NCBI GenBank assembly: GCA_024516035.1
Contig: CM044957.1
Coordinates: 24,059,928 to 24,123,927 of the forward strand
Direction: 5' to 3'
Length of the DNA: 64,000 nt
Origin: Bactericera cockerelli
Taxonomy: Eukaryota > Arthropoda > Insecta > Hemiptera > Triozidae
Under the pieces are notes generated by a model, which ran no database searches, had not been told where the DNA came from, and saw nothing but the letters and a program-made list of their open reading frames with translations. Position 1 is the stretch's first letter. Each line of letters opens with the position of its first letter. Made by a program: the position numbers and the translations under genes. This document shows, piece after piece, positions 22,161 through 33,736 of this stretch.

Positions 22161-22334
22161 GAGCTAGGATTTTGAAACAGAAACCGACCTCAGTAGTTTG
22201 ATTGATAAGGCGGCGGACTTGTAATCGGAGGTCAGTGGTTTGAGTCCCAAGTTAGGCAAATATTTAGTAAAGCGAATTTGATTAGTTAGAGGCATCACGA
22301 AAGTGATTGACACAAATATGATAACTCTTTAATT
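22161..22334 (+). repeat. tRNA-derived SINE, best copy of family 1
   Basis: Head gagctaggattttgaaacag, then aaaccgacctcag, A-box region tagtttgattgataaggcgg, B box ggtttgagtcc at 22237-22247, then the body agtaaagcgaatttgattag and catcacgaaagtgattgaca, ending caaatatgataactcttt. The A/B box layout gives an internal RNA polymerase III promoter. Family members lie at 11565, 11776, 13864, 16208 and 40200. No clear target duplication is visible. Confidence 0.85.
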
Positions 22335-24690
22335 TTAAACTTATCTTACAATTCCATATTGAACAAGGCACAGGTTTACAAAACACACTTTCTTTAGTCT
22401 GTCCTTACAACATTATTACTATGTATTTTATGGTATCATACATGTTATAATTATATGTATACTAATTAGTATAAGTAATATGTATATTTTTACTTTCTAT
22501 TACCTATAAGTTATAGAAAGTATTGCTTTTATGAAACATTGTGAACCCGAAAATCTAGACTAGACTGCAAGTGCTGCAATTCCAATACACTAAATAAAAC
22601 AATAAGAAATAGAAAACTGTTAGGAGAATTTCTTCTATATCTTGAAGGAAAGTGGAGCATACCTAATATGTAACGAAGACATAAATATTGAGACGTTTGA
22701 AAACCTGAAAGCTAGAAATAGACTGCGCTTTCTGTGCTTCATCTCAATCCGTCTTCTATTGATTCTATTGTATTGAGAAACTCGTGTTGAGGTACAGCTT
22801 TATCATGAAACTACGTGTGAGAAATATCAAGGTAGGTATTTTTTATGACTTACTTAATATTATCTGTACGTTAATCACCGTGAACTATGAAAGTTTCTCA
22901 AGATAATATTATATTATTGAATTCTGAGCAGAAAAATGATTTCGTAATATCGATGCCCTTCAGCAATGTTTTGTTTATGAACGTATAAGGAGGACACAAA
23001 ACCTCCCAAAGATTTTGTACATTCTTCTGACGACACGTGAAAACACCAACTGATAAACTTTCTTTATACATGAAATTATAGGAGGCGCTGTAAGAGATTT
23101 GACACGTTTTCAAAAGTTTAAAAATAACCTGTTTTATCTACTGACCATGAAGAACGGGATTTTCAGCCTAAGCCAACAATACTAACATTGCGTCAGCGTC
23201 AGATCTAGAAATTATACACAAACGAACCGAACAATGGGATATACCTATTGAACATACATACATATTACACTTATCAGGTGATGGCCATCACCACAACTGC
23301 ATTGAACACGTCATGCAACATTCAGTTCAGCTAGGAACTATGGTCCATTACTTCTTTATTCAATACACTGGAAGAAGTAAACAATACCGAACTGGAACAC
23401 ATGCATAAAATTAAAATATCCATAAGATGGGGATATTATTTCACCAGTGTTTTGTTTTCCTAAATGAGCTGTCGTCCTTCCCATATGGGCCAATACAAAA
23501 CATGGTTATGCATGAAATGAACTTGTTAACATGCACTATGTCTCCACATCAGGCTTGACACGGAGTGACGGCTAAATTGAGAACAATCAATAAACACACG
23601 CTACAAGAAAGTGAAACGGATCGTGGAATAATGATGGCCTCTTTTATGAGACCCTCCATTCTTATCAGATGCTGAGCTCTTTTCAATTCAGTTTACAAGA
23701 TGCTGATAACGACATTACAGCTATAATAGCAAATCTAAAACGATAAACTACCTCCAACACTGAAATGGAATCAATAAAAAGATTAAATTTGAACGAACCA
23801 AGTATTTGCAGTCATCGGGTAAAAAATACAACTTATGTTGTAGAACTCTTCATAATAAGTGTCAATTGAATGAGCCTATAATCAATTAAGGAAGTCTATG
23901 AATTTTCTGATGAAGGACTTCTGTAATTTTACAGGTTCGAAAAAGAGTAAGACTATACCCAAGGGCACAAGGAGAGGAATGCGACTGTTTCTAACTAAGA
24001 TATAAAAAGAATGCAGACAGAAAATATAGACGACATTAGCGACATGATGCCATTAGCATTGATTTGTCATTAGACTGATGTTGATGTACCTGAAGTAATG
24101 GAGACGACTGTGAAACGCTGCAAGCGAAAATTGTTGGGAATTGCACGAAATTTTAACGTAAGATGATGAAATGTCTGATTGCAGATTAGCAAGGATTTCT
24201 CAGCCAGTCACGTGGATCATTCCACTAGAACTACGCTAAGAACTTTTCCAGACGTACATAAATCTGTTCTTTTATCTAGGTCATACGCGTAGCTATCGCA
24301 TCTGATAGAGACGTTTCTACTGTGGAGTACAAGTCCAGAAAGTTTTTATGATGTCTTCAAGAGAGAAGTTTTGAAAATAATTTCACTAATGTGCCCCGCC
24401 ATATCTTTCACTTTTGTTCATGTGTTTTTCTACAACGAGATGTGTTCTGCTATGTTTCTCTCCAGCTTTTCTTTTTGTTCTCGTCTTGTGTACAGTGCTT
24501 TCGTTCTCTCTATAAAATATTTCTTAATGGCATTTTGATTGCCGTATTATAAGGTGTATCTTCCAGGCGTTATCATAAGTAGGTGATGTTCTCCTTGCAC
24601 TTGGCGTGTTTCTCCATGCCCTCAGTCTGTCATGTTGTTTTCCTCGAACTTCCTAATTCCTCACAAGTGTCACTAATGTTATTACAAACT
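22335..24690. other. Non-coding stretch, nothing recognised
   Basis: More than 2 kb with no frame over about 75 codons and no repeat I could place. Composition is ordinary AT-rich. Confidence 0.4.
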
Positions 24691-24693
24691 TAT

Positions 24694-24775
24694 TCAGTAG
24701 TCACCGAGGCCAAAGGGTGTAGCGCTAAGAGATTGCACGCACGGTGACCGGGGTTTGAATCCCAGCGAAGTCAGA
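24694..24775 (+). repeat. tRNA-derived SINE, second family
   Basis: Sequence gtagtcaccgaggccaaagg, tgtagcgctaagagattgca, cgcacggtgaccggggtttg, then aatcccagcgaagtc. It shares its order of blocks with 12570-12665 on the other strand. The B box (ggggtttgaatccc) is intact. No acceptor-stem pairing is seen, so it is a SINE head, not a tRNA gene. Confidence 0.65.
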
Positions 24776-25590
24776 ATTTTTCGGCTCTTTACTTTGAATG
24801 TTATGAGGTCCACTATTCGCGATGAAAAATAATTCGCTTCTTTGTTGGGGGCAGCGATCAGTGGCGGAGTTATGGGCAAAATAAGATACATTAGATACAT
24901 ATATATTGGGATGCTAAAGGATAAGTAAAAAGTCCTTCAACTATTAATAGTTACTAGGAGGTACGACTATTAAGTCTAATAATTTCACACTACAATATCA
25001 TGCCGCTAATGATGTTCAGTGTATTCAGTGAATATACAATCACAAACATCCCGATATTTCAATTGATAGAATTTCAAGGAAACTACACTAGAATTTCCAA
25101 TAACAATGTTTTCATACTTGTGAAAAGCCACAATAGCACACAAGGGAGCTTCGCACCACCCACACGCTGCTATGGTTCCTCTCCCATTGCTATAAAATGA
25201 ACATGGGGATGGTTTGCGAAATAAAAATCATTTTCTAGAGCACTAATTTTTTGCTTCATGATTTACGTCCAAGGAATTCACCCATGTGTAAGCTCCATGA
25301 TAGTCGCACAAGCCGGTACCAGGGTGAGGTTACAAAGTGAAAACCCTTACTTGGCTCGTTTCTCCATGTTTATGCCTTCCCTCTTTCCACATGAAAAATC
25401 AGAATGTCTCCCATTATCCTTTTATCATATTTGAACTCGAAACTTTTCTTTAAGGTGACGACACGAGATACTCCGAACTGTACAAGTAGATACAATGTAC
25501 TCAGCCTCCGCTTACTTGGAATTTATGTTATTTATGAAAGTTGAAAACTTTTTGCATTGTAGACTGGTCTAACTTTTTGCACATCTCATA
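24776..25590. other. Non-coding stretch
   Basis: A 66-codon plus-strand frame at 25000-25200 resembles nothing known. A cagtggcgga motif near 24861, often seen at ends of hAT-type repeats, has no partner here. Confidence 0.35.
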
Positions 25591-25803
25591 TTTTTTTTTA
25601 ATTTGGGTTTATTGTCGCTTTCAACTGCATGGTCATATCACGATAGGGGTGTTACCCTCCATTCGCAGGAAACTCACAAACCTGCTACCAAAGCTTACCC
25701 AACCTGAGTTGGGCCGGAATGCCAGCATCATGAAGTCTTCATTGATGACATTTCTTAACTTTTGTTATCCTAAGAAAACCGATGTATTCAACGCGCCATC
25801 GAA
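25591..25803 (-). repeat. 5S-rRNA-derived SINE, minus strand
   Basis: It starts with a T-run (poly-A tail on the minus strand), then the body in reverse: gtcgctttcaactgcatggt, tgttaccctccattcgcagg, aaactcacaaacctgctacc and gttgggccgg. It ends in the 5S-like start (minus strand gatggcgcgttgaatacatc). The middle of the 5S part is strongly altered. It matches 36021 and 38720 over the whole length. Confidence 0.8.
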
Positions 25804-26123
25804 GCCTCTCATCGTTTTCATACATGCCTTACTACATTTCCTCTCGTTCTGAATGCTGTAAAATTTCAATTACTACACTCTACACTCCAAAAATAACTGT
25901 AGATATTAAAAAAAAAAACCATAAATGTAGATCTAGTTATGTACAGACCTACATTGTAGATACTACATATACTCAAAGTCTGTTATGAAAACTAAAAATA
26001 CCTGATGATTGATTGAATTGAGAACACAGGAGAGGATCATCTCTTGAAACGCGCATCAAACAGAAGTGTGAGGGGGATTTTTGGATCCTGAGAAGATACC
26101 AGGAGTTGAGTGTCTGAAGCATG

Positions 26124-26129
26124 TTTGTG

Positions 26130-26201
<72 letters not shown>

Positions 26202-26207
26202 TGTGTA
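26124..26207. repeat. (GT)n microsatellite
   Basis: About 40 GT dinucleotides with a few interruptions (gtttgtg, gtgcgtg, gtatgtgcg). It generates spurious frames of repeated His-Thr or Cys-Val on either strand. Confidence 0.95.
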
Positions 26208-26996
26208 TAAGACACGAGATGATCCGGGATCGACAGAGTGTTTTATTCAACCGAAACCATCTATTGAAAACGTATGGAATTTTTAATTGTTGTTGCAATG
26301 ATGTACAAACATGTCAAAGGCAGCTGCATCTGTCGTTCTAATATTGGTTCCGCATAGAGTAACCTAGAAATAAAAAAAATATTGCTTCTAAACACAACAG
26401 AGGATATTTTACACTTTGAAATGAACGGTTATTGACTCTATATTATGGTTGGATAAATTTACATTTTTTTATGTTTTAAAATAAAAAAGAAACCCTCCAA
26501 AAATTGATTTTTATTATCCGTGAAAACACAAGGGATGGTCGTTTAATGTGTTCTGAATATTTTGTAAATCTATTATTAGAAACCGAGGGAAACATTGAAT
26601 TATGTCATAATCGATGCTAAGTATTTGCACATAGTTTCTTTTTTATTAAAACTTGTTTTTTAGTATTAGAGTTATTTGGAGACACTTGGAGCAGAGAAAA
26701 GGAAAAGGGTCTGATGGAGAGATACACTTAGTTAAAAAGTACTATAAATATAAAATAAAGTACCTACAATGATCATTTAAATATAAATTCTATCATAATA
26801 ACTCGACATAATGTTAATTCATTGATTTAATTTAGTCGACCAAACTAATATGTATTTTTTTGTTTCAATCGTTTAAATGTCAAGAGGATCCAAAAAAGAA
26901 ATTTCACAGAATCATTATCGTAAAGACACACCAGAATCGAAGAGAGCCATTTTTAATGTCCTTTGAATAATGTGTAATAAACGATCTCTATACTTC
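26208..26996. other. AT-rich stretch before the BEL/Pao element
   Basis: Strongly AT-rich with no frame or repeat recognised. It ends at the left target duplication of the retrotransposon. Confidence 0.45.
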
Positions 26997-27001
26997 AATT
27001 G
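26997..27001. repeat. BEL/Pao target duplication, left
   Basis: The pentamer aattg precedes the left LTR and recurs at 34328-34332 after the right LTR. Five bases is the usual duplication length for this order. Confidence 0.93.
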
Positions 27002-27593
27002 TGTATGATCTTGTTTCACACATTAGCATTTTCGATATTTAGTGGACTGTATATTTTAGGCGACATGGTTCATTAGAACAATTTTAAGATCCCAAAACCA
27101 AATGAATAAGATTGTGCATTCTTACCTTTGTGAGTACCTTTTAGATGTAATACCTAACTTACCCACCCTTGCCAAAGGATAATAGGAATTAGAGTGGCAC
27201 CCTACCCTAGCACTAAATCCCGCGGCGCGGTAAGCTAAATCAAAGGTTATTGAATACTTTTAGCACAAGTTTAAAAAAAAAAGGTCTATTTTGTCACTAG
27301 GCACTATTTAACCACTGTTGTTTTACTTAAATTATTTCCAAGGGGGAATTACTCTTGTCGAGTTGACAAAGTTCCAAAGGGGAACGCTCACAGGGAAGCT
27401 TTTAAATTTTACGACCTCGAGCGAGAGAATTACCAAGAACCAAGAACAACTGAAAGCTGGGAGCTCGAAATCGAAAATATGCGAGGTAGCATCATAGCAA
27501 ACTTTTACAAGTTGTAAGTCGGTTTGAGATGGCAAAGATTAGCCCATCAGGGCTTCAACCAATATTAACCCATTGATTAATGTGGCCTCGACA
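27002..27593 (-). repeat. 3' LTR of the BEL/Pao element
   Basis: It is 592 bp and on the plus strand begins tgtatgatcttg and ends ggcctcgaca (TG...CA in either orientation). It is identical to the right LTR except for a run of ten A instead of nine near 27272-27281. A 67-codon minus-strand frame is present identically in both LTRs and is not thought to be a gene. Confidence 0.95.
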
Positions 27594-27606
27594 TTTTTCC
27601 CCCACC
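27594..27606 (-). other. Polypurine tract of the BEL/Pao element
   Basis: On the minus strand it reads ggtgggggaaaaa and directly abuts the 3' LTR, the expected primer position for plus-strand DNA synthesis. Confidence 0.85.
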
Positions 27607-27951
27607 TTGAAAGAGGTAGCTTTCAAAGGCTAAAAATTGCTTTGAGTTTGCAAGTCAAAAGAAAAAAGTAATTTCTGAAAAAAAACAACAAAAATAAATA
27701 AATCATTTTTGAGAAAGTTTGTCCAGTTCCAAACTAAAGTTGAGAACCACTGACAAAGTCTTAAAAAAGTAAACTAAATCATTAACAATAAACCAACACC
27801 AAAAAAAAGAATATAAAATTCCCTGACAAGGGTCAGATGCAAATTTTAGGAACCACTATAGAACTAATGGATAACAAACTCACAATAAAAAATCAATATC
27901 ATAAAAAATTATTTACAAAAAATAGATCTAATCAGTTGTAGATCAGCAAAA
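27607..27951 (-). other. 3' untranslated region of the BEL/Pao element
   Basis: AT-rich sequence between the gag-pol stop codon and the polypurine tract. No second open frame (no envelope-like gene) is present. Confidence 0.7.
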
Positions 27952-30900
27952 TCATTGTGAGGGTAGCAGACACAGCTTTGTGATAGGCCGCGTATAAGTA
28001 CCTGTTCTGGTACGCACTTGTACTACCCTGACGACTCCATCTTTAGCAGGATAAACTTGTGTGACCAAACCTAGCGGCCAATGTAGAGGGATACTGAGAT
28101 CATTTTTCACAATGACCACTTGTCCCACTGTAATAGGAGGTTCTGGACCTATCCACTTCTGCCGTGCTTGCAGCTGGTTCAAATATTCAATGGACCAACG
28201 CTTCCAGTAGGACTGAACCATATTATCAAGCAGCTGATATCTATTTAATCTATTGATAGAAGTAGACAAGGTGTCTACCGCAGGAAACTCATTCAATGGT
28301 TGCGAATGTAAGAAATGAGCAGGTGTCAATACCTGCACATCGCTAGGGTCAGAACTCAATGGACATAAAGGTCGCGAGTTCAAAAGAGCTTCTACTTGAG
28401 TTAGAACTGTGTAAAGTTCCTCAAATGTCAAAATTTGGGAACCAATGACTTTCATCAGATTTTGTTTTATCATGCGAATATTTCCTTCCCAAAGGCCTCC
28501 TTTATGAGGACTAAGTGGGGGCAGAAAAGACCACTGAATTTTTCTATGAGCGAGTTCTTGGGCTAAGGCGCCATTGAATTGCTCAGACTCTAATAAGCTA
28601 TAAATTTCATTCAACTTATTTTTTGCTCCGATGAAATTTTTTCCACCATCAGAATACATGACGGACACAGAGCCACGCCTCGATAAAAATCGTTTGAATG
28701 CTGCTAGGAAAGCATCCGTCGATAGATCACTAGCCAATTCGAGGTGAATTGCCTTCGTGGTCAGGCACACAAAGATACATATGTACGCCTTTTGTGAGAC
28801 CACGCCCCTCTTCTTTCCCATCGTGATGAGCACGTGGCCCGTGTAGTCGGTGCCGGTGTGCACGAAAGGTTTAGAAGTTTCATTCACCCTACTAGCGGGT
28901 AACTCACCCATGATTGCATTGGATGTGAGTGGCTTGAACCTAAAACAATGGTTGCATTTTCGCACACGTTGACGAACAATATTTCGGCCCCCCACGATCC
29001 AATACTTTTGTCTGAGAAGGCTCAATAACAAATGTGGACCAGTGTGCATATTACTTTTGTGATAATAATCAACTATCAGATTTGTAATACAATGCTTACT
29101 AGGGAGTAAGGAGGGGTGCTTTTGCTCAAAACTAAGAGAGGACTGACCTAGGCGGCCTCCTACTAATAACAAACCATAGTGGAGAAAAGGATTTAATTTT
29201 TGAATGTTAGGAGAACATAACCTTTTCTCTTCAATACAACTGATTTCAGCAGAAAAACATTCACGCTGTAAATCCTTTAGCAAGCGCGTCTCGGCTTCTT
29301 GTAAGTCAGACGCTAGCATAATACCTTTCCTCATAGGTAATATTTTCAACATTCGTAATATGTAAACAATGGAATGTAATAACCTAGACCATGACGAAAA
29401 CCTTTGTGCTAATTCTAGAAGTACGCTAGAAGAAGGTTGAACAGTTATAAAAATATTTTTCTTTTCTTCGCGGTCCACGTTATCACTCTCCAGCGTGGTC
29501 GTTTCTACATCTAACGGCCACAGAGAGATCGGCTGGCCCAACCAATCAGGACCTGTCAACCACTCAGGGTATTCAATAAACTGTTTAGGTGTCATACCTC
29601 GAGTAATACAATCACTAATGTTCTCTTTACCTGCTATATGATGAAAACATTCTGCACCCACGTTCTCATGAATTTTTGACGTACGGTTAGCTACGAACTG
29701 TTTCCATCGATAGGCTGGGGATCGAACCCAATCTATGACAACTTTAGAATCAGATAAACAATAATAATCTTTAATTTTTACTCGAGGACTATACGTGTCT
29801 ATTACAAGTTTCATTAATTTTGATAACAGCAGGGCTGCACACAGTTCGAGTCTCGGTATGGTGAGACTTTTAAGAGGGCTTACTTTGGACTTGGCACAAA
29901 TCAAATTTACCGATATATCACCAAGGGGTGATTTCACACGGCTGTAAATAGCACAAGCGTAAGCTTTTTCACTCGCATCTCCAAACCCTACCAGAGTTAT
30001 CTCGCTGTCTAAGGCCATGCCTGTGTGTCTTTTAAAGGAAAGAGATGACAGCAAAGGCAGCTCCTTTTGAAAAACATTCCACAGTTGTTTAATTTTTAAG
30101 GGTGGCTCAGAATCCCACTCAATTTTTTCTTGCCACAAATATTTTATCAGCAGCTTTGCAAACAAAGTTACAGGTGCCAAGAGGCCTAACACGTCAAAAA
30201 TACTTGCCGTTAATTTTAAAACATTTCTTTTAGTACACTCTGTCTCTTTTATATTCACTTCAAAGGAAAATGAATCTGTGACAGGTTGCCACAATAAACC
30301 AAGAACTTTCAAGGATGACTCATCCCATGTCACACAGGACTCTAACTTATCCTCGTTCGGCAGGTGCTCGAGGACTTTAGAAGAGTTAGAGGCCCACTTG
30401 GACAGGGTGAATCCGCCTGTTTTAAACAAACCTACTAGTTGTGACTGAAGGTCAGTCGCTACAGCCTCAGTAGGGACGGAGATGCATACGTCATCCATGT
30501 AGGAGTCTGTTAGTACTCGCTCACAAGCAAGTGGATACTTGTCATATTCCTTAGAACACATTTCTTTCACACACCGCAGTGCTAGATAGGGAGATGAGGA
30601 GACCCCAAAGGTCACAGTATTTAAGGTATAGGTTTTAAGATCTTCTTCTGGGGAAAGTCTACAAACAACCTTTTGAAACTTCCTATGATTCTCATTGAGA
30701 AGTATCTGGAGATACATCTTTTTTATATCTGTGGTCAGGACCACAGGGAACAACTTGAAATTTATCAATATAACAAATAAATCATTGTACAGTTTAGGTC
30801 CGGTATATAATAAATCGTTAAGTGAAATGCCAGAAGTAGAGGCACAACTGGCATCGAACACGGGCCTTAACTTAAAAGACGCGTGATCATCTCGTATCAC

Positions 30901-33129
30901 TACATGTTGCGGTATGTAATAGCCCTCTTGCGCACTATCATCATGTACCTGTGACATGTACCCACTGCTTATAAATTCGTTCATTACCTCACAGTACTGA
31001 CTGTGTAATGAATTATTTTCGGACCTAAGTAATTTTTTCTCCAAATTGAGGAATCTTTTCTTAGCTAAATAATAAGACTCTCCTAATTTATCAGGGCTCA
31101 CCTTGAAGGGCAAGGATACCTTGAACTTACCATTAGCCTCTCTTGTGAATGTGGACTGAAACAAGGTTTCACACTCTACATCACCAGGCTTAGTTAAACC
31201 AGCAGGGGGTACGTTTTCAATTTCCATAAACTTTTTCATTGACATTTCCAAATTGTCATCATAATTTTGGTTAAGGAAACCACAAAAAATATTTTTATCA
31301 TCACTAGTAGTAACATTATTATTACACCTCCCTCCCATTACAGTATAGCCTAACGAGGTGTTAATAGCTACAGGAGAGTTCTCGGGACCAACGACTTTGC
31401 CTGGTTCCAAAAGAACTGAGAAGAGAGAGGCTCCTAAAATACCTTGAATAGGTTTAGAGACGTTAAACTCGTCATCCGACAAGACAACATTTTGCAAGTG
31501 AGAAATACTCTCCAAACTCAAAGGCTGAGAAGGCAAGTTGTCTGCAATGTTCTTGACTACAAGAGCTTTAACAGCAAATTTTACATTTTTATCAAATCGG
31601 GAGTTGAATTTAAAATCGACTCTCCCTTTTATTTGACTTGATAAGCCACAAATACCCTGTACTGCGCTAGAGACTTTAGTCAGCTTTAGACCCAACTGTT
31701 TTACTACACTTTCCTCAAGAATATTACTCTCGCTACCAGAGTCAAGCAAGAGTCTCAGCATGTGAATTTTACCTTTTGAATCTTTAGTTTCTACTTTAAC
31801 AGTAGATAGCAATACAGTGGAGTTATGAGTAGCGGTGGTAGCACAGAGCGATTTACTGTTTGACGTAGAACTTGTCGCCCGCGAGTCTTCTACAGATCCG
31901 TGGGTTCGATCACCTCGTGAGGCAATATTTTTTCCAATGGAATTCTCAAAGTGCAAGAGAGTGTTATGACGACCTTCACACTTTTGACATTTCATTTTAG
32001 ACGGACACTGCCCTAAACTGTGAGAATCCTTTAGACAAGAAAAGCAAAGGCGATTTTCCTTAACAAAAGCAAACCTACAAGCAACTGACATTTTCAAAAA
32101 ACTGTCACACCTATACAGTGGGTGTTTATCAGTTTTATTACACAAGTTACACACAGGAGTTTCATTTGTTACAAATGTATGGACATTACTTACAGCTCGA
32201 GATGAGTTGTAAGTAGACTGCGACTTAGAGAAAGCACTTTTATTATCTTTCTCCGTCGATGACGACTGGATTCTAGATACCAATTTCACCTGATCTTTCA
32301 GAAAGCTTATGAGCTTGTTAACCTTAGGGTTATTTTCACCCTGCACTTTTAATTCAAATTGCTTTCTAAGGTCTGTGTCAAGTTTAGAGGCACCGATATG
32401 ACACAATATTACAGACCCAAGGGATTCAATATTCAATGCTGATAAACAATCTACAGCAGTTGAAAACTTGTCTACAAAATTACTAAATTGACCAAATGAG
32501 TCTGATTTCACAGATTTCAGACTTAATATCTGATCGAGATAGGTACTGAAGAGTACTCTCGTATCCAAATACTTATCAACCAAATTTTTCCATATCACTG
32601 GATAGTTTTGACCAATAGGGGGCACTCCACTAACCACAGACAACGCTTTATCAGAAAGCCTGGCAACTAGGTGTTGCACGCGCTGGTCGTTTGACAAATC
32701 TGGGTTGTCATGTACCAAAGACTTAAATAAATAATAAAACACAGGAAATTTATTAATATCCCCCCCAAAGGTGGGTAATTGTAAGGGAGGCAGAACTACA
32801 TTGGTGGCGGCAAACTTCTCTTGACTAGCTAACAAAATGCTTTCGTGAGCTTTAATTTTAAAATACAACTCATCACAGGCAGCACTTTGTTGCTCTGTCT
32901 CAAGTGGGGTTTCATCCTCTTTTAACTGAGAATTTATTTTTAAAATCTGATCCACAACGTCCTCAAGCCTGTTAAACGTGGAGTCTGCAACCTTGGCTTG
33001 TTGCAAAAACTCAACCTTTCTACTATCCCCTAGCTTTATAAGGTCATAACAGCGCTGTAAACGCTGATAGTACCTAGCTCGAGTTTTCTCAGCAATATCC
33101 AACAGTTCTTTAGGAGTTGCCTTTGACAT
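27952..33129 (-). CDS. BEL/Pao gag-pol polyprotein (1725 aa, intact)
   Basis: The frame starts at ATG 33127-33129 and ends TGA. Residues 1-300 form a gag part with the LPTFGGDINKFPVFYYLF motif (118-135) typical of the DUF1759 region. Zinc knuckles follow: CFSCLKDSHSLGQC from C362, then CQKCEGRHNTLLH. The aspartic protease has LLLDSGSE (D463). Reverse transcriptase shows RPVFDAS (D759) and YMDD (877-880). RNase H carries GFGDAS (D1051), LEL (E1095) and LSDSK (D1127). The integrase has an HHCC finger (H1357, C1392, C1395) and catalytic D1428, D1494 and E1548. The C-terminus (about 1610-1725) is the basic DUF5641-like tail. All catalytic residues are present and no stop or frameshift occurs. The product would assemble particles, copy the RNA and integrate the DNA. 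The long leader and LTR promoter are the only regulation visible. Confidence 0.96.
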   Translation of the reverse strand: MSKATPKELLDIAEKTRARYYQRLQRCYDLIKLGDSRKVEFLQQAKVADSTFNRLEDVVDQILKINSQLKEDETPLETEQQSAACDELYFKIKAHESILLASQEKFAATNVVLPPLQLPTFGGDINKFPVFYYLFKSLVHDNPDLSNDQRVQHLVARLSDKALSVVSGVPPIGQNYPVIWKNLVDKYLDTRVLFSTYLDQILSLKSVKSDSFGQFSNFVDKFSTAVDCLSALNIESLGSVILCHIGASKLDTDLRKQFELKVQGENNPKVNKLISFLKDQVKLVSRIQSSSTEKDNKSAFSKSQSTYNSSRAVSNVHTFVTNETPVCNLCNKTDKHPLYRCDSFLKMSVACRFAFVKENRLCFSCLKDSHSLGQCPSKMKCQKCEGRHNTLLHFENSIGKNIASRGDRTHGSVEDSRATSSTSNSKSLCATTATHNSTVLLSTVKVETKDSKGKIHMLRLLLDSGSESNILEESVVKQLGLKLTKVSSAVQGICGLSSQIKGRVDFKFNSRFDKNVKFAVKALVVKNIADNLPSQPLSLESISHLQNVVLSDDEFNVSKPIQGILGASLFSVLLEPGKVVGPENSPVAINTSLGYTVMGGRCNNNVTTSDDKNIFCGFLNQNYDDNLEMSMKKFMEIENVPPAGLTKPGDVECETLFQSTFTREANGKFKVSLPFKVSPDKLGESYYLAKKRFLNLEKKLLRSENNSLHSQYCEVMNEFISSGYMSQVHDDSAQEGYYIPQHVVIRDDHASFKLRPVFDASCASTSGISLNDLLYTGPKLYNDLFVILINFKLFPVVLTTDIKKMYLQILLNENHRKFQKVVCRLSPEEDLKTYTLNTVTFGVSSSPYLALRCVKEMCSKEYDKYPLACERVLTDSYMDDVCISVPTEAVATDLQSQLVGLFKTGGFTLSKWASNSSKVLEHLPNEDKLESCVTWDESSLKVLGLLWQPVTDSFSFEVNIKETECTKRNVLKLTASIFDVLGLLAPVTLFAKLLIKYLWQEKIEWDSEPPLKIKQLWNVFQKELPLLSSLSFKRHTGMALDSEITLVGFGDASEKAYACAIYSRVKSPLGDISVNLICAKSKVSPLKSLTIPRLELCAALLLSKLMKLVIDTYSPRVKIKDYYCLSDSKVVIDWVRSPAYRWKQFVANRTSKIHENVGAECFHHIAGKENISDCITRGMTPKQFIEYPEWLTGPDWLGQPISLWPLDVETTTLESDNVDREEKKNIFITVQPSSSVLLELAQRFSSWSRLLHSIVYILRMLKILPMRKGIMLASDLQEAETRLLKDLQRECFSAEISCIEEKRLCSPNIQKLNPFLHYGLLLVGGRLGQSSLSFEQKHPSLLPSKHCITNLIVDYYHKSNMHTGPHLLLSLLRQKYWIVGGRNIVRQRVRKCNHCFRFKPLTSNAIMGELPASRVNETSKPFVHTGTDYTGHVLITMGKKRGVVSQKAYICIFVCLTTKAIHLELASDLSTDAFLAAFKRFLSRRGSVSVMYSDGGKNFIGAKNKLNEIYSLLESEQFNGALAQELAHRKIQWSFLPPLSPHKGGLWEGNIRMIKQNLMKVIGSQILTFEELYTVLTQVEALLNSRPLCPLSSDPSDVQVLTPAHFLHSQPLNEFPAVDTLSTSINRLNRYQLLDNMVQSYWKRWSIEYLNQLQARQKWIGPEPPITVGQVVIVKNDLSIPLHWPLGLVTQVYPAKDGVVRVVQVRTRTGTYTRPITKLCLLPSQ

Positions 33130-33712
33130 AGTTAATTATAATAATATTAACAAGGGAAATATAATTGGTAAAGAATAGTTTAAAAAAGGTTAATAATATT
33201 TCAATTTTAAAATAAATTGAACATAAATTACTCAATAATTAAATATCTATCAGATTAGGAGGGTGCCTAACATTGACCTGAAAACTCAAAGCAACTTATT
33301 CAACAATAAAATAATTATTTTTTATCAAAAAATAAATACAATAAAATCCAATAACCAACAGTGCACTAGAAACAATATAGCTGAAAGTTTTTAAGCAGTT
33401 AGGTACTGCAAATTACTCCAAGGAGTTATTTTTACCAAATTTCAATTACAGAACAAGGTGTTCCTATTATAAAAAAAATCATATGGACAGATGAACAGAG
33501 GGCTCAAATGCCTCAATAAATTTATAGGCAAAAGGCCTCAAATCACAAAATTATAACCAATGGGGTTAATATTTTTTAAATAGGAAAATTAATTTTCTAT
33601 TGAGCAGAGGGCTCAATCAGAATGGAGCATGCTATGTAGAGCAAAGGGCTCGACATAACGACCGCTCATTTTACTAAAAAACTATAGCAAGGACTAAACT
33701 AGTTGTTCTGAT
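33130..33712 (-). other. 5' leader of the BEL/Pao element with a repeated motif
   Basis: About 600 bp between the primer-binding site and the gag ATG. It holds three copies of GAGCCCTYTGYTC (minus strand) at 33493-33505, 33602-33614 and 33639-33651, plus a related gaggccttttgcct at 33526-33539. Repeats in this position could serve RNA packaging or translation, but this is conjecture. Confidence 0.6.
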
Positions 33713-33730
33713 CCAGGCTCGCTAGGACCA
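33713..33730 (-). other. Primer-binding site of the BEL/Pao element
   Basis: On the minus strand tggtcctagcgagcctgg lies six bases inside the 5' LTR. It begins with TGG, as needed to pair with a tRNA ending in CCA. The complementary tRNA 3' end would be ..ggctcgctaggacca. I could not match this to a specific tRNA from memory. Confidence 0.75.
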
Positions 33731-33736
33731 AGAAAA

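Noticed and set aside
25973..26341. His-Thr or Cys-Val repeat proteins
   Set aside because: Products of the (GT)n microsatellite.
27332..27535. 67-codon frame, repeated identically at 34066-34269
   Set aside because: It lies inside both LTRs and is duplicated because the LTRs are; no known LTR protein.
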